Shown: piece after piece, positions 22,933 through 31,976 of the stretch
Numbering within the stretch: position 1 is the stretch's first letter
How the letters are laid out: every line of letters starts with the position of its first letter
The notes under the pieces: model-generated
Told to the model about the DNA's origin: nothing
Seen by the model: the letters and a program-made list of their open reading frames with translations, nothing else
Database searches by the model: none
Program-made: the position numbers and the translations under genes
Origin: a virus
Direction: 5' to 3' (one strand)
Length of the DNA stretch: 64,000 nt
IMG/VR virus record: IMGVR_UViG_3300007513_002727
Location: 1 to 64,000 of that record

Positions 22933-23385
22933 CTAATTGTCTTTGATGCTTGGCACGTGGAATAGATCTATACCTTCGTCTAATAATTTCTTTGCTTCTT
23001 TCTTTGTAGCAGTGCCGTAAAACTCTTGATTTCTTTTACCTTTGTGTGCTTTACGTGCCTCTTTAGGAAACTCTTTGCCAACATTTTCAAAGTTTTTTTT
23101 AACGTGTTTCTCTAATGACTTTAATAAAGATCTTGCTCTGCCTCCCATTACCATTTGATCGCCAGTCATGTTTAAAACATTTTCTTTACCACGTTCTCTT
23201 GGAGATTTTTGATTACTCTTTTTACCAATGTTAGGAGACATAATGTCTTTACGCACTTTGGTGCTATCACACATTGGACACAGTAATTGTCCTTGTGCTA
23301 ATTGATTCTCATAATCTTCATTGCTAGGAAACCAACCCTCAAATTTTGCAGTACATTCACATATTAAAGAAAACTTTATTGACAT
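22933..23385 (-). CDS. DUF1178 family protein
   Basis: N-terminus MSIKFSLICEC, FEGWFPSNEDYENQ and LLCPMCDSTKVRKDIMSP with a CPMC knuckle, and the end GTATKKEAKKLLDEGIDLF, follow the DUF1178 family of small, largely proteobacterial proteins of unknown function. 150 aa, normal length. An AGTAAATA box ends 5 nt before the ATG. Presence in a phage suggests capture from an alphaproteobacterial host. Confidence 0.82.
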   Translation of the reverse strand: MSIKFSLICECTAKFEGWFPSNEDYENQLAQGQLLCPMCDSTKVRKDIMSPNIGKKSNQKSPRERGKENVLNMTGDQMVMGGRARSLLKSLEKHVKKNFENVGKEFPKEARKAHKGKRNQEFYGTATKKEAKKLLDEGIDLFHVPSIKDN

Positions 23386-23407
23386 AATATTATTTACTAT
23401 TATACAG

Positions 23408-23436
23408 TTGACAACTTTTAAAGTCTACTATATTAT
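23408..23436 (+). promoter_or_regulatory. sigma70 promoter, probably leaderless
   Basis: TTGACA, 17 bp, TATTAT. The -10 ends 7 nt before the ATG at 23444, so the message would begin at or next to its start codon. Confidence 0.7.
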
Positions 23437-23443
23437 ATACATA

Positions 23444-23566
23444 ATGATATACGATAAAGGAAAACCTAAAAAAACATCGCAAGGTAAAAGAAAAAATGCT
23501 AAAAGAAGTTCAATGAATAAATCAAAGAAGAGGAGTTTTAAACCATACCGTGCCCAAGGAAGATAA
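23444..23566 (+). CDS. very basic small protein (40 aa)
   Basis: MIYDKGKPKKTSQGKRKNAK and on in the same manner; over 40% Lys/Arg. Start at 23444 follows from the promoter at 23408-23436. Probably binds nucleic acid; function unknown. Confidence 0.6.
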   Translation: MIYDKGKPKKTSQGKRKNAKRSSMNKSKKRSFKPYRAQGR

Positions 23567-23726
23567 AAATTTACAAACTAAAAAGTTAGAAGCTGAAGTT
23601 GGTAATTTACAAGTACAAAATGCAGACTATCAACAAATAGTACAAGAACTATCAGACAAATTAAAAAAGTACGAAAACAAATATGGAACAGTTTTTACGA
23701 AAGGTTCCTCAGACAATACAAAGTAG
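23550..23726 (+). CDS. coiled-coil protein (58 aa), GTG start
   Basis: GTG start inside the end of the basic protein gene (17-nt overlap), with AGGAG 15 nt upstream. Heptad-like helix (KLEAEVGNLQVQNADYQQIV). It overlaps the convergent membrane-protein gene by 32 nt. Moderate support. Confidence 0.55.
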   Translation: MPKEDKNLQTKKLEAEVGNLQVQNADYQQIVQELSDKLKKYENKYGTVFTKGSSDNTK

Positions 23727-24150
23727 CATCTTTTTTAGTTCTAAACTTTAAGGTATTATAATCAACAACATAAATTCGTGTTGGACCAAATTCTTCCACA
23801 ACTTTTTCAAATTTTTCATCATACGCATGAAAGGGTTCTCTATCTGGTAGAGTAACTTTTGTTCCCCAAACCATTGGCCACCAATGCATAGGATTCCTTC
23901 CATACATCTCAGATACCCACATAGTTGGTAATGCAACTGCTAAGAAAGGAATTATTGTTAATGGTTCCATCCACCACGACAACTTATCAAAAAATATATC
24001 AATTATATGAACAAGCCCCCACCAAACTCCTACAATAACAGTCAGGATAATTCCTACTATTGCTAACCCTTCATCATCGTCTATATCAATATCGTGATGG
24101 ATTCTGTATCTATGATGTTTTTTAGGTTGTTTTTTATAACTCAAGATCAT
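23695..24150 (-). CDS. two-span membrane protein (151 aa)
   Basis: His/Asp-rich N-terminus, hydrophobic spans about 28-52 and 60-80, then a soluble C-terminal domain of about 65 residues. A TTAAATA box ends 5 nt before the ATG. Function unknown; inner-membrane protein expressed late. Confidence 0.65.
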   Translation of the reverse strand: MILSYKKQPKKHHRYRIHHDIDIDDDEGLAIVGIILTVIVGVWWGLVHIIDIFFDKLSWWMEPLTIIPFLAVALPTMWVSEMYGRNPMHWWPMVWGTKVTLPDREPFHAYDEKFEKVVEEFGPTRIYVVDYNTLKFRTKKDATLYCLRNLS

Positions 24151-24244
24151 AAAACTATTTAATATTATGAAATAATTAATAGTACATATTTTGTTGTAAC
24201 GCTCCCAAGGAAGTTCACATCAAAAACCCCCAAATTCGATTATT

Positions 24245-25681
24245 ATGGAACTTGTCATACTAATGGCAGGTATTGTTTATGGCTTGATCATTGGCCTAAT
24301 ACCAGCCGCAGGAGCAACAACAGGACTAATCACACTATTTGGATTCATGCCCTACTTTGTAGGCGACCCGTACTTGGGTGTAATCTTTTGTGTAGCAGTT
24401 GTAGCCTCATCCACAACCGGTGATTCTTTTAGTGGTGTGCTGTTAGGCATACCTGGAGCCAACTCTGCGGCCGCAACAATGGTAGATGGGTTTCCTATGG
24501 CCAAGAATGGAGAAGCAACCAGAGCCTTGTCAGCGGCAATAACATCATCAACCTTTAATGGATTGCTCTTTGGATCACTTACATTTTTGTTCTTACCTTG
24601 GTACACGCAAGTTGTTATGTATATGGGCATACCCGAACTGTGGGCATTAGTATTATTAGCATTTGTCACTGTAGGTTTTGTTTCCACTAGGAAATATGTT
24701 AGAAGTACACTAGCTATAGTGCTAGGAATAACAATAGGACTAGTTGGTGTTGATGTAAACAATGTACCTCGTTTCACAATGGGTTGGAGATACCTTGAAG
24801 ACAGTGTACAGATACTGCCTTTTGTTGCAGGACTGTTTGCTATACCAGAACTTTGGAATGGTTGGTTCAATAGGAAAAAAACAACAACAATAAAAGCAGA
24901 ACAAGGCAGTTGGCAAGATCTAAAACAAGGAATCAAAGACACTATTAGATGTTGGAAGGATAGTATTAGAGGAGGAGCCATAGGTTCGTTTATAGGACTA
25001 CTACCTGGACTAGGTGGTGCAATGGCTGACTGGTTAGCATACGGTTCTACTGTGGCCGCTAACCCAAAAGAAAAATTTGGAGAAGGAAATGTAAGAGGCA
25101 TAGTAGGAGCAGAAGGAGCCAACAATGCACAAAAAGCCTCTTCATTTATTCCAACAGTTTTATTTGGTATTCCAGGTGCACCCTTTGCCGCGATACTGAT
25201 GGGACTATTTTTATACCTAGGTATTGACTTAGGATCTCCAGATACATTTTACGATAAAAAATTATTTGACAGCATGACTTTTGCTTTCCTTATAGGAACA
25301 ATGATAACTGCTGTTATTTGTTATGGACTGGCATATTTCGCAGGGTGGGTAACACGTATTCCATATGTGTATTACTTTCCTTTCATACTTGCTGTTATTG
25401 TTTGGGCAACCTTACAGTACACAGGCGGGTGGGAAGACCTTGCAGTACTTGTAGCATTCTCTATATTAGGATTGCTATGTAAAAAATTCCAAGTTAGCAG
25501 GCCAGCACTGTTAATTGGGTACCTGTTAAGTGACAGGATATACAATCTCACTTACCAATTAACATCACTCCATACGGTAAATGATTTAATTACAAGACCA
25601 CTCTTTATTTCTATAATGATTTGTGTTATACTTTTACTATATTGGGGAATAACAAAAAGGAGTCGATTAGACTATGCTTAA
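24245..25681 (+). CDS. tctA: tripartite tricarboxylate transporter, TctA-like large permease
   Basis: Multi-span inner-membrane subunit of a TctABC carrier for organic acids. The N-terminal half carries LIIGLIPAAGATTGLITLFG and VLLGIPGANSAAATMVDGFP; the repeat in the second half has GLLPGLGGAMADWLAYG, GAEGANNAQKASSFIPT and LFGIPGAPFAA. 478 aa against about 500 for the family, lacking part of the N-terminus. A tctC gene follows with an 8-nt overlap; tctB is absent. No ribosome site before the ATG. Confidence 0.88.
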   Translation: MELVILMAGIVYGLIIGLIPAAGATTGLITLFGFMPYFVGDPYLGVIFCVAVVASSTTGDSFSGVLLGIPGANSAAATMVDGFPMAKNGEATRALSAAITSSTFNGLLFGSLTFLFLPWYTQVVMYMGIPELWALVLLAFVTVGFVSTRKYVRSTLAIVLGITIGLVGVDVNNVPRFTMGWRYLEDSVQILPFVAGLFAIPELWNGWFNRKKTTTIKAEQGSWQDLKQGIKDTIRCWKDSIRGGAIGSFIGLLPGLGGAMADWLAYGSTVAANPKEKFGEGNVRGIVGAEGANNAQKASSFIPTVLFGIPGAPFAAILMGLFLYLGIDLGSPDTFYDKKLFDSMTFAFLIGTMITAVICYGLAYFAGWVTRIPYVYYFPFILAVIVWATLQYTGGWEDLAVLVAFSILGLLCKKFQVSRPALLIGYLLSDRIYNLTYQLTSLHTVNDLITRPLFISIMICVILLLYWGITKRSRLDYA

Positions 25682-26720
25682 GAAAATAATATTGGCTTTG
25701 TTTATAATGACAACAACAGCCATGGCAGATTATAATTTAATTGTGCCACAAAAACCATCTGGTGGAACTTCTGTGTGGGCACAGATAGTTGTAGCAGAAT
25801 GGGAGAAACACTTAGGAGAAAAAATCAATTTGATTTATAAACCTGGTGCAAGAGATCAGTTGGGACCAAACGAGTTCCAAAATGAATTAAGGTTTGACGA
25901 CAAGACTATACTAGTATCACATGGTGGTAACGGTATATCGTATCTTGTTGAACCTGTTGATTACAATTATTTAGATTGGGAATCAATTGGACAGATGAAC
26001 TTGAATATCATTGTAGGTGCAAGAAACAAGGCCGATACTAAAAACGGTCCTATAAAGTTTCCATCAGGTTCTGGAATGACTCCAGAGATTATGGCAATCG
26101 TTATGTTGCTTACAGGACCAAATGGTGATCCAATTAAAACATTTGAAGACAAGATTGTTTGGGTAAAAGGAATGAAAGGGTCTGAAAGAAGACTTGCTTT
26201 TATTAGAGGTGACTTAAATGCAACCAGAGAAAACCCTGCCGCATATAAGAAACACGTGATACCTGTAATTGAAAAAGGTGATGCTTACACATGGTTCCAT
26301 CATGGACTACTTGATGTAAACACAGGACAACACGGAAAAGATCCTAACTTTACTGAACCAACATTCGAGGCTTTGTATAAAGCAACATACGGAGTAGCAC
26401 CAAGTGGTGACTTCTATGATGCATACAAACTTGTTAAGAGTTGGAGAGATGCACTGCAAAAAGCATTTTGGGTTAACAAAGGAAATCCAAACAAACAAAA
26501 ACTTGTTGATGCATTAAACAAAATGATAAATGATCTAGAATCAGTTGCCGCTATTGAGAAGAAAGTTGGCAAATACGAATGGAGAACAGGTGCTGACGGT
26601 GATGCCGCTGTGAGAACATTGAAGTCGTTTATTACACCTAAAGCACTGAAGACTTTGGTTAACTTTAAAAGAGAACAGTTAGGTTATAACACAGTCTACA
26701 AAGAGGAACTTACGCAATAA
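25674..26720 (+). CDS. tctC: TctC/Bug-type periplasmic binding protein
   Basis: Signal peptide MLKKIILALFIMTTTAMA, then YNLIVPQKPSGGTSVWAQIV, the start of the TctC/Bug fold that holds a carboxylate ligand between two lobes. 348 aa, close to family length. Translationally coupled to TctA. Known family members bind citrate, other dicarboxylates or aromatic acids; the ligand here cannot be read from sequence. Confidence 0.82.
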   Translation: MLKKIILALFIMTTTAMADYNLIVPQKPSGGTSVWAQIVVAEWEKHLGEKINLIYKPGARDQLGPNEFQNELRFDDKTILVSHGGNGISYLVEPVDYNYLDWESIGQMNLNIIVGARNKADTKNGPIKFPSGSGMTPEIMAIVMLLTGPNGDPIKTFEDKIVWVKGMKGSERRLAFIRGDLNATRENPAAYKKHVIPVIEKGDAYTWFHHGLLDVNTGQHGKDPNFTEPTFEALYKATYGVAPSGDFYDAYKLVKSWRDALQKAFWVNKGNPNKQKLVDALNKMINDLESVAAIEKKVGKYEWRTGADGDAAVRTLKSFITPKALKTLVNFKREQLGYNTVYKEELTQ

Positions 26721-27292
26721 TGTATATTCTTTTCACAGGAGCACCAGGATCAAAATGGAGCAGTGTGGCCAAAAACATTTATAGGTCACCTGACATTGAT
26801 CAATCTGACAGCACCAGTGAAAGGACATACAAGCACGGAAAGGTAAACCATATGGGATCATACTTTGATCCTGGAATGGAATTTGAAAACACAAAAGAAA
26901 ATTGGGATAAACCTTTCTCAGGCACAGGCAAAAGAATTATTAAATCACACACGTTTGCACACGAACTAGACGAACTAAAAACATTAGGTTATCCGATAGT
27001 AATGGTTTATAGGAATGATATTGAATCTTATAAGTGGTGGATTGATGCTGGTGGATTTGATATTACCTATCCTAATTACAGTTATTTTGAGTCTTTAGAA
27101 AAAATGTGGACTCATATACAAAACGAAAACAACGACATAATGCAGTTTATTAAAGACAATCAAAACAGAGTTATTTGTCCTGTAGACAATGTGGATCTTT
27201 GTAGAGCACTCAGTATTAGTTTTCCTGACGCCAACGGCAGGATACATAATTACGAACACAACGATATTAAAGTTTACTTGTACAAACAATGA
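26720..27292 (+). CDS. sulfotransferase-like protein
   Basis: N-terminal GAPGSKWSS resembles the PAPS-binding 5'-phosphosulfate loop; RIIKSHTFAHEL and IVMVYRNDIESYKWW resemble the later strand and 3'-phosphate site of sulfotransferases. 190 aa, short for the family. Start overlaps the tctC stop by one base. A P-loop kinase-like role is the alternative. Confidence 0.6.
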   Translation: MYILFTGAPGSKWSSVAKNIYRSPDIDQSDSTSERTYKHGKVNHMGSYFDPGMEFENTKENWDKPFSGTGKRIIKSHTFAHELDELKTLGYPIVMVYRNDIESYKWWIDAGGFDITYPNYSYFESLEKMWTHIQNENNDIMQFIKDNQNRVICPVDNVDLCRALSISFPDANGRIHNYEHNDIKVYLYKQ

Positions 27293-27948
27293 ATAAAAGA
27301 ATATTTGCAGAACTACTTACACATAGTCAAAACAACCTAGACAAAATTTCACAACCTTATATCAAAGAAAAATTTGGTGTTGAAGTAAAGAGATGTAACA
27401 CCTTAGAGGAATACGCAGATGTAATTGACGATGCTTGTCTACACAAATACTTCTCCAAGTATTGGCAGAACGATATGAAGAAATGGAAGTACTCTGGACT
27501 TGCCCTAATCAACGAAGTGAATGCTTTAAAGCCAAGAGCAGTGCTTGACGTTGGCTGTGGATACAATGAGTTCAAAGGTAAGATACACAATTTAATTGGT
27601 ATAGATCCTTATAATGATTTAGCAGACCACGAAGTCGGCACACTAGGATATAGGACTGATGAAAAGTTTGATGTTATACTATGTCTTGGCTCAGTAAACT
27701 TTGGTAGCAGGGATAAGATACTTGCAGAAGTAGGCAGATGTGTAGACTTACTAGCAGACGGTGGCACTATGTTCTTCAGGGTGAACCCGGGTTTACAACA
27801 CAACAAGACTGAGGCAAAGTGGATAGAGTTCTATGCATGGAACGTACCTTTTATCATAGAATTATCAGATATTTTTAACCTAAAAATACTAGACATACGT
27901 GATGATAGCAATCAACGTAAGTATTTCATCTATAGGAAAGTAAAATAA
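27289..27948 (+). CDS. class I SAM-dependent methyltransferase
   Basis: 219 aa. SAM-binding motif VLDVGCGYNEF, then IGIDPYND (acidic residue after strand 2) and FDVILCLGSVNFGS (motif III area). N-terminal helical lid region. ATGA overlap with the sulfotransferase-like gene. Substrate unknown; sugar or small molecule is likely from context. Confidence 0.75.
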   Translation: MNKRIFAELLTHSQNNLDKISQPYIKEKFGVEVKRCNTLEEYADVIDDACLHKYFSKYWQNDMKKWKYSGLALINEVNALKPRAVLDVGCGYNEFKGKIHNLIGIDPYNDLADHEVGTLGYRTDEKFDVILCLGSVNFGSRDKILAEVGRCVDLLADGGTMFFRVNPGLQHNKTEAKWIEFYAWNVPFIIELSDIFNLKILDIRDDSNQRKYFIYRKVK

Positions 27949-27961
27949 GCATTATTTCCAA

Positions 27962-27989
27962 TAGACATTTACTATAATTCTGTTATAAT
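27962..27989 (+). promoter_or_regulatory. sigma70-type promoter
   Basis: TAGACA, 16 bp, TATAAT with TGTTATAAT; shares ATTCTGTTATAAT with the promoter at 51268. A CTTAAATA box (27994-28001) follows, ending 5 nt before the ATG at 28007, so early and late promoters may be stacked. Confidence 0.65.
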
Positions 27990-28006
27990 ATTGCTTAAAT
28001 ACCATT

Positions 28007-28306
28007 ATGCAGAAACAAACAAGAAGTATATTAGAAGAATTAAACAATGTATCCTTTACTAAAGACAAGGAAAATGTTGTAGAAAGTCGTGCATCTCATA
28101 TTTTAGACTCGGCAATACGACTTTTAACATACATTAAAGAAAATTTTGAGCCTGAAACTGCATACAAATTAGAAAAACGATTTCATTCAGCAATAAAAAA
28201 TATGGACGCATCTAAGTTTTCAAAAGGCGTTGCTCGTATTAAAGAAAACAAAGACATTAAAGAAAACGTACTTAAAATTAAAAACGGCGACTATAAAGAG
28301 GACTAA
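28007..28306 (+). CDS. helical hypothetical protein (99 aa)
   Basis: All-helical and charged; SHILDSAIRLLTYIKENF and LEKRFHSAIKNMD. No ribosome site. It reminds me of small proteins in T4-like marine phages that precede the next gene. Function unknown. Confidence 0.65.
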   Translation: MQKQTRSILEELNNVSFTKDKENVVESRASHILDSAIRLLTYIKENFEPETAYKLEKRFHSAIKNMDASKFSKGVARIKENKDIKENVLKIKNGDYKED

Positions 28307-28308
28307 TC

Positions 28309-29529
28309 ATGTTAATTGAAGATGTCCTATTAGAATTTAAAAGGACTCACTTAGAACATATAGAAGATATTATTATTACAGATGGATTTGAGGGTGGTAA
28401 AGCAGTGATAGAATATTTCCGAGGATTATTACTAACACTTAAAGGTACATCATCAGAAGCAGTTTCAGTATCAGTTAAATGGGATGGTGCTCCTGCTGTG
28501 GTATGTGGTACACATCCTGAAACAGGAAAGTTCTTTGTTGCAACTAAATCAGCATTTGCTCAAAATGCCAAAGTGAATTATACTAAAAACGATATTGCAA
28601 AAAATCATGGCACAGATGATTTAGGACAAAAACTTTTAAAATGTCTTGTACACTTAAAAAAAATAAACATACAAGGAGTAGTACAGGGCGACTTATTGTT
28701 CACTGATGATGATATAACAAGAAAGAATATCGGTGGCCAACCACATATAACATTTACACCTAACACAATTACATATGCAGTACTTGAAGATTCAGAGATT
28801 GGCAAAAGAATTGATGCCGCTAAAGTAGGAATTATATTTCATACAACATATAATGGCGAAACACTTGCAGACATGAGTGCATCAGCAGGTGCAGATGTAG
28901 AAGCATTTGGAGTATCGCCAGATGTATTTTTCGATAATGCAACATACAAAGATGTATCAGGTTCTGCTAAATTTACAGCAGACGAAACAGCACAATTTTA
29001 CAACAGTATTGAAAAGTTAGAAGCACTACTTAATAATATACCTCGTGACTTATCAAGTTTATTAGGACAGAACAATGACTTTGTTGGCTACTTCCAACTA
29101 TATATTAATGCAATGGTCAAGCAAGGACAACTACCAACCAATGTAAATCAATTCTTGCAAGGTTTCAAACAGTTCTATATAGATAGAATGCAACAACAAA
29201 TTGCAGGATTAAAAGCACAAAAGGCTTTAGCACTAAGACAAGACAAAATAAAAAATATGCCTGCATTTTTAAACAGAACCAAAAAGCCATTACAAGCGAT
29301 GCTAACATTTTATAAAGCAGTACAACAAATGAAAGGCTTTATACTTAAAAAAATGAATCAAGCAATGACCATAGGATCATTTGCACAAACAGATAATGGA
29401 TTAGAAGTTACAGATCCAGAAGGATTCGTTGCTGTTGACAAGGCTGGTAATGCTGTTAAACTTGTAGATAGATTAGGATTCTCAAGAAGAAACTTGACTG
29501 CTATCAAAAAATTCCAAAAAACTAATTAA
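28309..29529 (+). CDS. predicted nucleotidyltransferase / RNA-ligase-like protein
   Basis: 406 aa. Contains SVSVKWDGAPAVVCG, a KxDG-type motif I as in ligases and capping enzymes; FVATKSAFAQNAKVNYT nearby; and a late DPEGFVAVDKAGNAVKLVD, which reads like motifs IV and V (EGhV... KL). I recall it as a conserved protein of T4-like marine phages (DUF6267-like) without a proven role. AGAGGA precedes the ATG. Activity is inference from motifs. Confidence 0.6.
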   Translation: MLIEDVLLEFKRTHLEHIEDIIITDGFEGGKAVIEYFRGLLLTLKGTSSEAVSVSVKWDGAPAVVCGTHPETGKFFVATKSAFAQNAKVNYTKNDIAKNHGTDDLGQKLLKCLVHLKKINIQGVVQGDLLFTDDDITRKNIGGQPHITFTPNTITYAVLEDSEIGKRIDAAKVGIIFHTTYNGETLADMSASAGADVEAFGVSPDVFFDNATYKDVSGSAKFTADETAQFYNSIEKLEALLNNIPRDLSSLLGQNNDFVGYFQLYINAMVKQGQLPTNVNQFLQGFKQFYIDRMQQQIAGLKAQKALALRQDKIKNMPAFLNRTKKPLQAMLTFYKAVQQMKGFILKKMNQAMTIGSFAQTDNGLEVTDPEGFVAVDKAGNAVKLVDRLGFSRRNLTAIKKFQKTN

Positions 29530-30573
29530 AGTTTTATTAATTTGTTCACTTAACTTTTCTTTATTAAAAAACGTATCATAATTATGTTGTCTTAAAGCAA
29601 TTGTCTGACGATATATATCGCTCCAGTCTTTTGTTTTTAAATCTTTACACAAAGAAACAATAGCATTTATTTTTTTATCTCTATCATTTTCTAAATCATA
29701 TGATTCATCAAAGTAAGAACCAAATGTTTTAAAACCCATCTCTCTTAATTTTTGTAGATACAAATAATTACCATGCACAACAAATACGTGTTGAGCTATA
29801 ATAGGTTTCCATATTTTTTCTGTCATAAAAACTTCGTAATCATTATCGTTAGTTTCAGAAACTATTGAACAAACTGTATCAACATATGGTTGTTCAGTTA
29901 TATCTTGATCCAGCCCCCACTTTGGATAGTCTTCTGGTTTTACCCATGGTAGTTCATGTTCTTGTGTTAATCTAACTGGATTATCTAATCCTAAAAAAGT
30001 ATATAAACTATTTGATAATATGTTTTCTTTTAACAATTTATTATATAATTTAACTCTATGTTCTCTTGGTTGCTTATTCAAATATAAAAAATCATTTTTC
30101 TTATACCAGTAGCTACCAAAATGATCATGAGTAAATTTAAACGTATGATTTAAATGCTTATGGTACATATAACTCCAGAACCAAGATACATCGCCAGTCC
30201 ATATATGATGAGGATAAGGTATGTCTACTTCTTTCATTTTTTCACCAGTAACAAATATTTGAGATTTTATATTATCTAACGATTCCCACGGATTAGCTAA
30301 TACAAATTTAAAACCTTGTTGATGCAAAAGTTCTAATCTATTAATTAAATCATTTTTATAACCACTATTGTCTAGAACTCTATTATTGTGTATTCTCATA
30401 TCAATAAGTGCAAACTTTCTATCGTATTGTTCTAAATCATAATTGTGTAAAGTGTAATACTCTCCTGTGTATTCAAATATTTGATCAGGTATGGAATGCG
30501 TATCAATAAACTGCTCGTATGTTTGATGAGCACCTGTTTTCATTAAATCAGTTAGAAAGAAATTACGTTGCAT
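29482..30573 (-). CDS. glycosyltransferase-like protein
   Basis: 363 aa, soluble. C-terminal EVFMTEKIWKPIIAQHVFVV and LREMGFKTFGSYFDESYD resemble the donor-binding region of GT10/exostosin-like fucosyltransferases (conserved EK...KP...G). The 3' end overlaps the plus-strand nucleotidyltransferase-like gene by 48 nt, which suggests insertion. Substrate unknown. Confidence 0.65.
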   Translation of the reverse strand: MQRNFFLTDLMKTGAHQTYEQFIDTHSIPDQIFEYTGEYYTLHNYDLEQYDRKFALIDMRIHNNRVLDNSGYKNDLINRLELLHQQGFKFVLANPWESLDNIKSQIFVTGEKMKEVDIPYPHHIWTGDVSWFWSYMYHKHLNHTFKFTHDHFGSYWYKKNDFLYLNKQPREHRVKLYNKLLKENILSNSLYTFLGLDNPVRLTQEHELPWVKPEDYPKWGLDQDITEQPYVDTVCSIVSETNDNDYEVFMTEKIWKPIIAQHVFVVHGNYLYLQKLREMGFKTFGSYFDESYDLENDRDKKINAIVSLCKDLKTKDWSDIYRQTIALRQHNYDTFFNKEKLSEQINKTLISFLEFFDSSQVSS

Positions 30574-30591
30574 ATACCTATAAATATGAGT

Positions 30592-31446
30592 ATGTTAACA
30601 CCCTTTTTACAGTATGTATCTGAAGCAAGAATAGTAAGACGACAAAGCGACCTACAAAGATATACATTTCAGGAAATTACCGAACGTATATATCTTAGTT
30701 TTCTTACACTATCACTATTAAAAAACTTTAAACAAACAGCAGGATTTGTCAAATCATATGGAACGAATACTCTATCATATGGTGAATTTACTAAAGTACG
30801 AGGCACAGCGAATGACCTTCATAATATGTTGGCAATAGTAGCAGGTGATCCAAGTGTAGTTGAAAAACTTGCAAATAAAAACCAAGCTATGGCACTAAGA
30901 CAAAGACAGAGCGTACCAGTATTAGCAATACGAAGATACCTTAGAAGTTTTAGCAAAGACTATGAATTTTTAACACAATTAGAATCAGCACTAGGTATTA
31001 ACAATATGGATTATAAAAATTTAAGAAGAGCAATTAGTGACTATCCTAGTTTAGATTCAAAAAGAAAACAATATACTGCAACAAGATTACTACAAGCACT
31101 AAAGGCTAAACTATCAGGTACTGACTTACAAAGACAAGCACAAATATTTGCTGACAAACAACATCTTGAATTAGATGATGTAGTAGATGCTGAACGAACA
31201 GTTCCAGGAAAAGAATTAACATCAAATGAACTAGTTGGATACAGATTACTAGTCGGACCAAGTAATGTTAGACGTGCTAAAATTGCCGCTGATATGATAC
31301 GTCAAGGTCGTGCAGTTCCTGCTCCTGTTATGTCTTCTTTCGCTCCTATAGTTAAAATGATCGATGATATAGTAAAAGGCGGTTACACATACGTTAGACT
31401 TGTACAATCTATTCATGACCGAGCAAAAACGAAGACCAAAAAATAG
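30592..31446 (+). CDS. probable T4-like phage conserved protein (284 aa)
   Basis: Start chosen at MLTPFLQYV, 5 nt after a perfect TATAAATA (30579-30586); in-frame codons upstream lie inside the box. Basic, helical (RRYLRSFSKDYEFLTQLE). No targeting signals. Possibly a virion protein; not identified. Confidence 0.6.
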   Translation: MLTPFLQYVSEARIVRRQSDLQRYTFQEITERIYLSFLTLSLLKNFKQTAGFVKSYGTNTLSYGEFTKVRGTANDLHNMLAIVAGDPSVVEKLANKNQAMALRQRQSVPVLAIRRYLRSFSKDYEFLTQLESALGINNMDYKNLRRAISDYPSLDSKRKQYTATRLLQALKAKLSGTDLQRQAQIFADKQHLELDDVVDAERTVPGKELTSNELVGYRLLVGPSNVRRAKIAADMIRQGRAVPAPVMSSFAPIVKMIDDIVKGGYTYVRLVQSIHDRAKTKTKK

Positions 31447-31564
31447 AACTTATTGTTTTAGATGTGCCTGTGATCCACATTGTGATAAAGACTGCAAAAA
31501 TTGTGAAAAGTGTGATACTTGTGACTGTCCAAAATGTTTGCAGAGATTTGCTGTAGATAGCTGA
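31415..31564 (+). CDS. cysteine-rich metallothionein-like peptide (49 aa)
   Basis: Ten cysteines at 14, 17, 19, 23, 27, 30, 33, 36, 38 and 41, in CxxC and CxC spacings, plus one His: CFRCACDPHCDKDCKNC then CEKCDTCDCPKC. The first 12 residues are basic. ATG lies inside the end of the preceding gene (32-nt overlap). Composition is that of a metal-thiolate peptide (Zn, Cd, Cu) or a tiny iron-sulfur or zinc-knuckle protein. No known family assigned. Confidence 0.7.
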   Translation: MTEQKRRPKNRTYCFRCACDPHCDKDCKNCEKCDTCDCPKCLQRFAVDS

Positions 31565-31577
31565 GTAAATATAGTAC

Positions 31578-31955
31578 ATGGCAACACCAAATAACTTTAA
31601 AATAACTAATTCAATTGGAAGTACTGATAACTTTGCAGGTCCTGACGTACAATTCTTTTATATTACATTAATAACAGCAGATGGTAGTACAGTTTTAGAT
31701 GTACGTACAGAATTAGGTTACAACGAAACACTTCATAATTTACAACGAACTATTTTACAAAGAGGTACTATATTATACCAAAGAGTTGAAAACGCCGCTA
31801 CTGGTAGATTAGATATTTGTATGGAAAGACCTGGTTGGACAGCGGCAACACTTCAAACAGCAATAAGAGATATGGGTACAAGTGTTGGTACTAATACTAA
31901 AGACGTTTCTATGTCTACAGTAACCGAGACTGAACTAAAATTAGACAACTCATAA
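31578..31955 (+). CDS. small virion-type protein (125 aa)
   Basis: Thr/Ala/Asn-rich beta protein with TLQTAIRDMG, a motif shared with the proteins at 32685 (IQTAIRGLD) and 33132 (LQTALRAVS). AGTAAATA ends 6 nt before the ATG; no ribosome site. Likely a decoration or tail component, inferred from composition and paralogs. Confidence 0.65.
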   Translation: MATPNNFKITNSIGSTDNFAGPDVQFFYITLITADGSTVLDVRTELGYNETLHNLQRTILQRGTILYQRVENAATGRLDICMERPGWTAATLQTAIRDMGTSVGTNTKDVSMSTVTETELKLDNS

Positions 31956-31976
31956 TATCCTAATTAAATAACTTTA

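Noticed and set aside
24352-25125. 257-codon minus-strand reading frame
   Set aside because: Antisense to the TctA gene; its low-complexity Ser/Pro/Thr composition is a mirror of the transporter codons.
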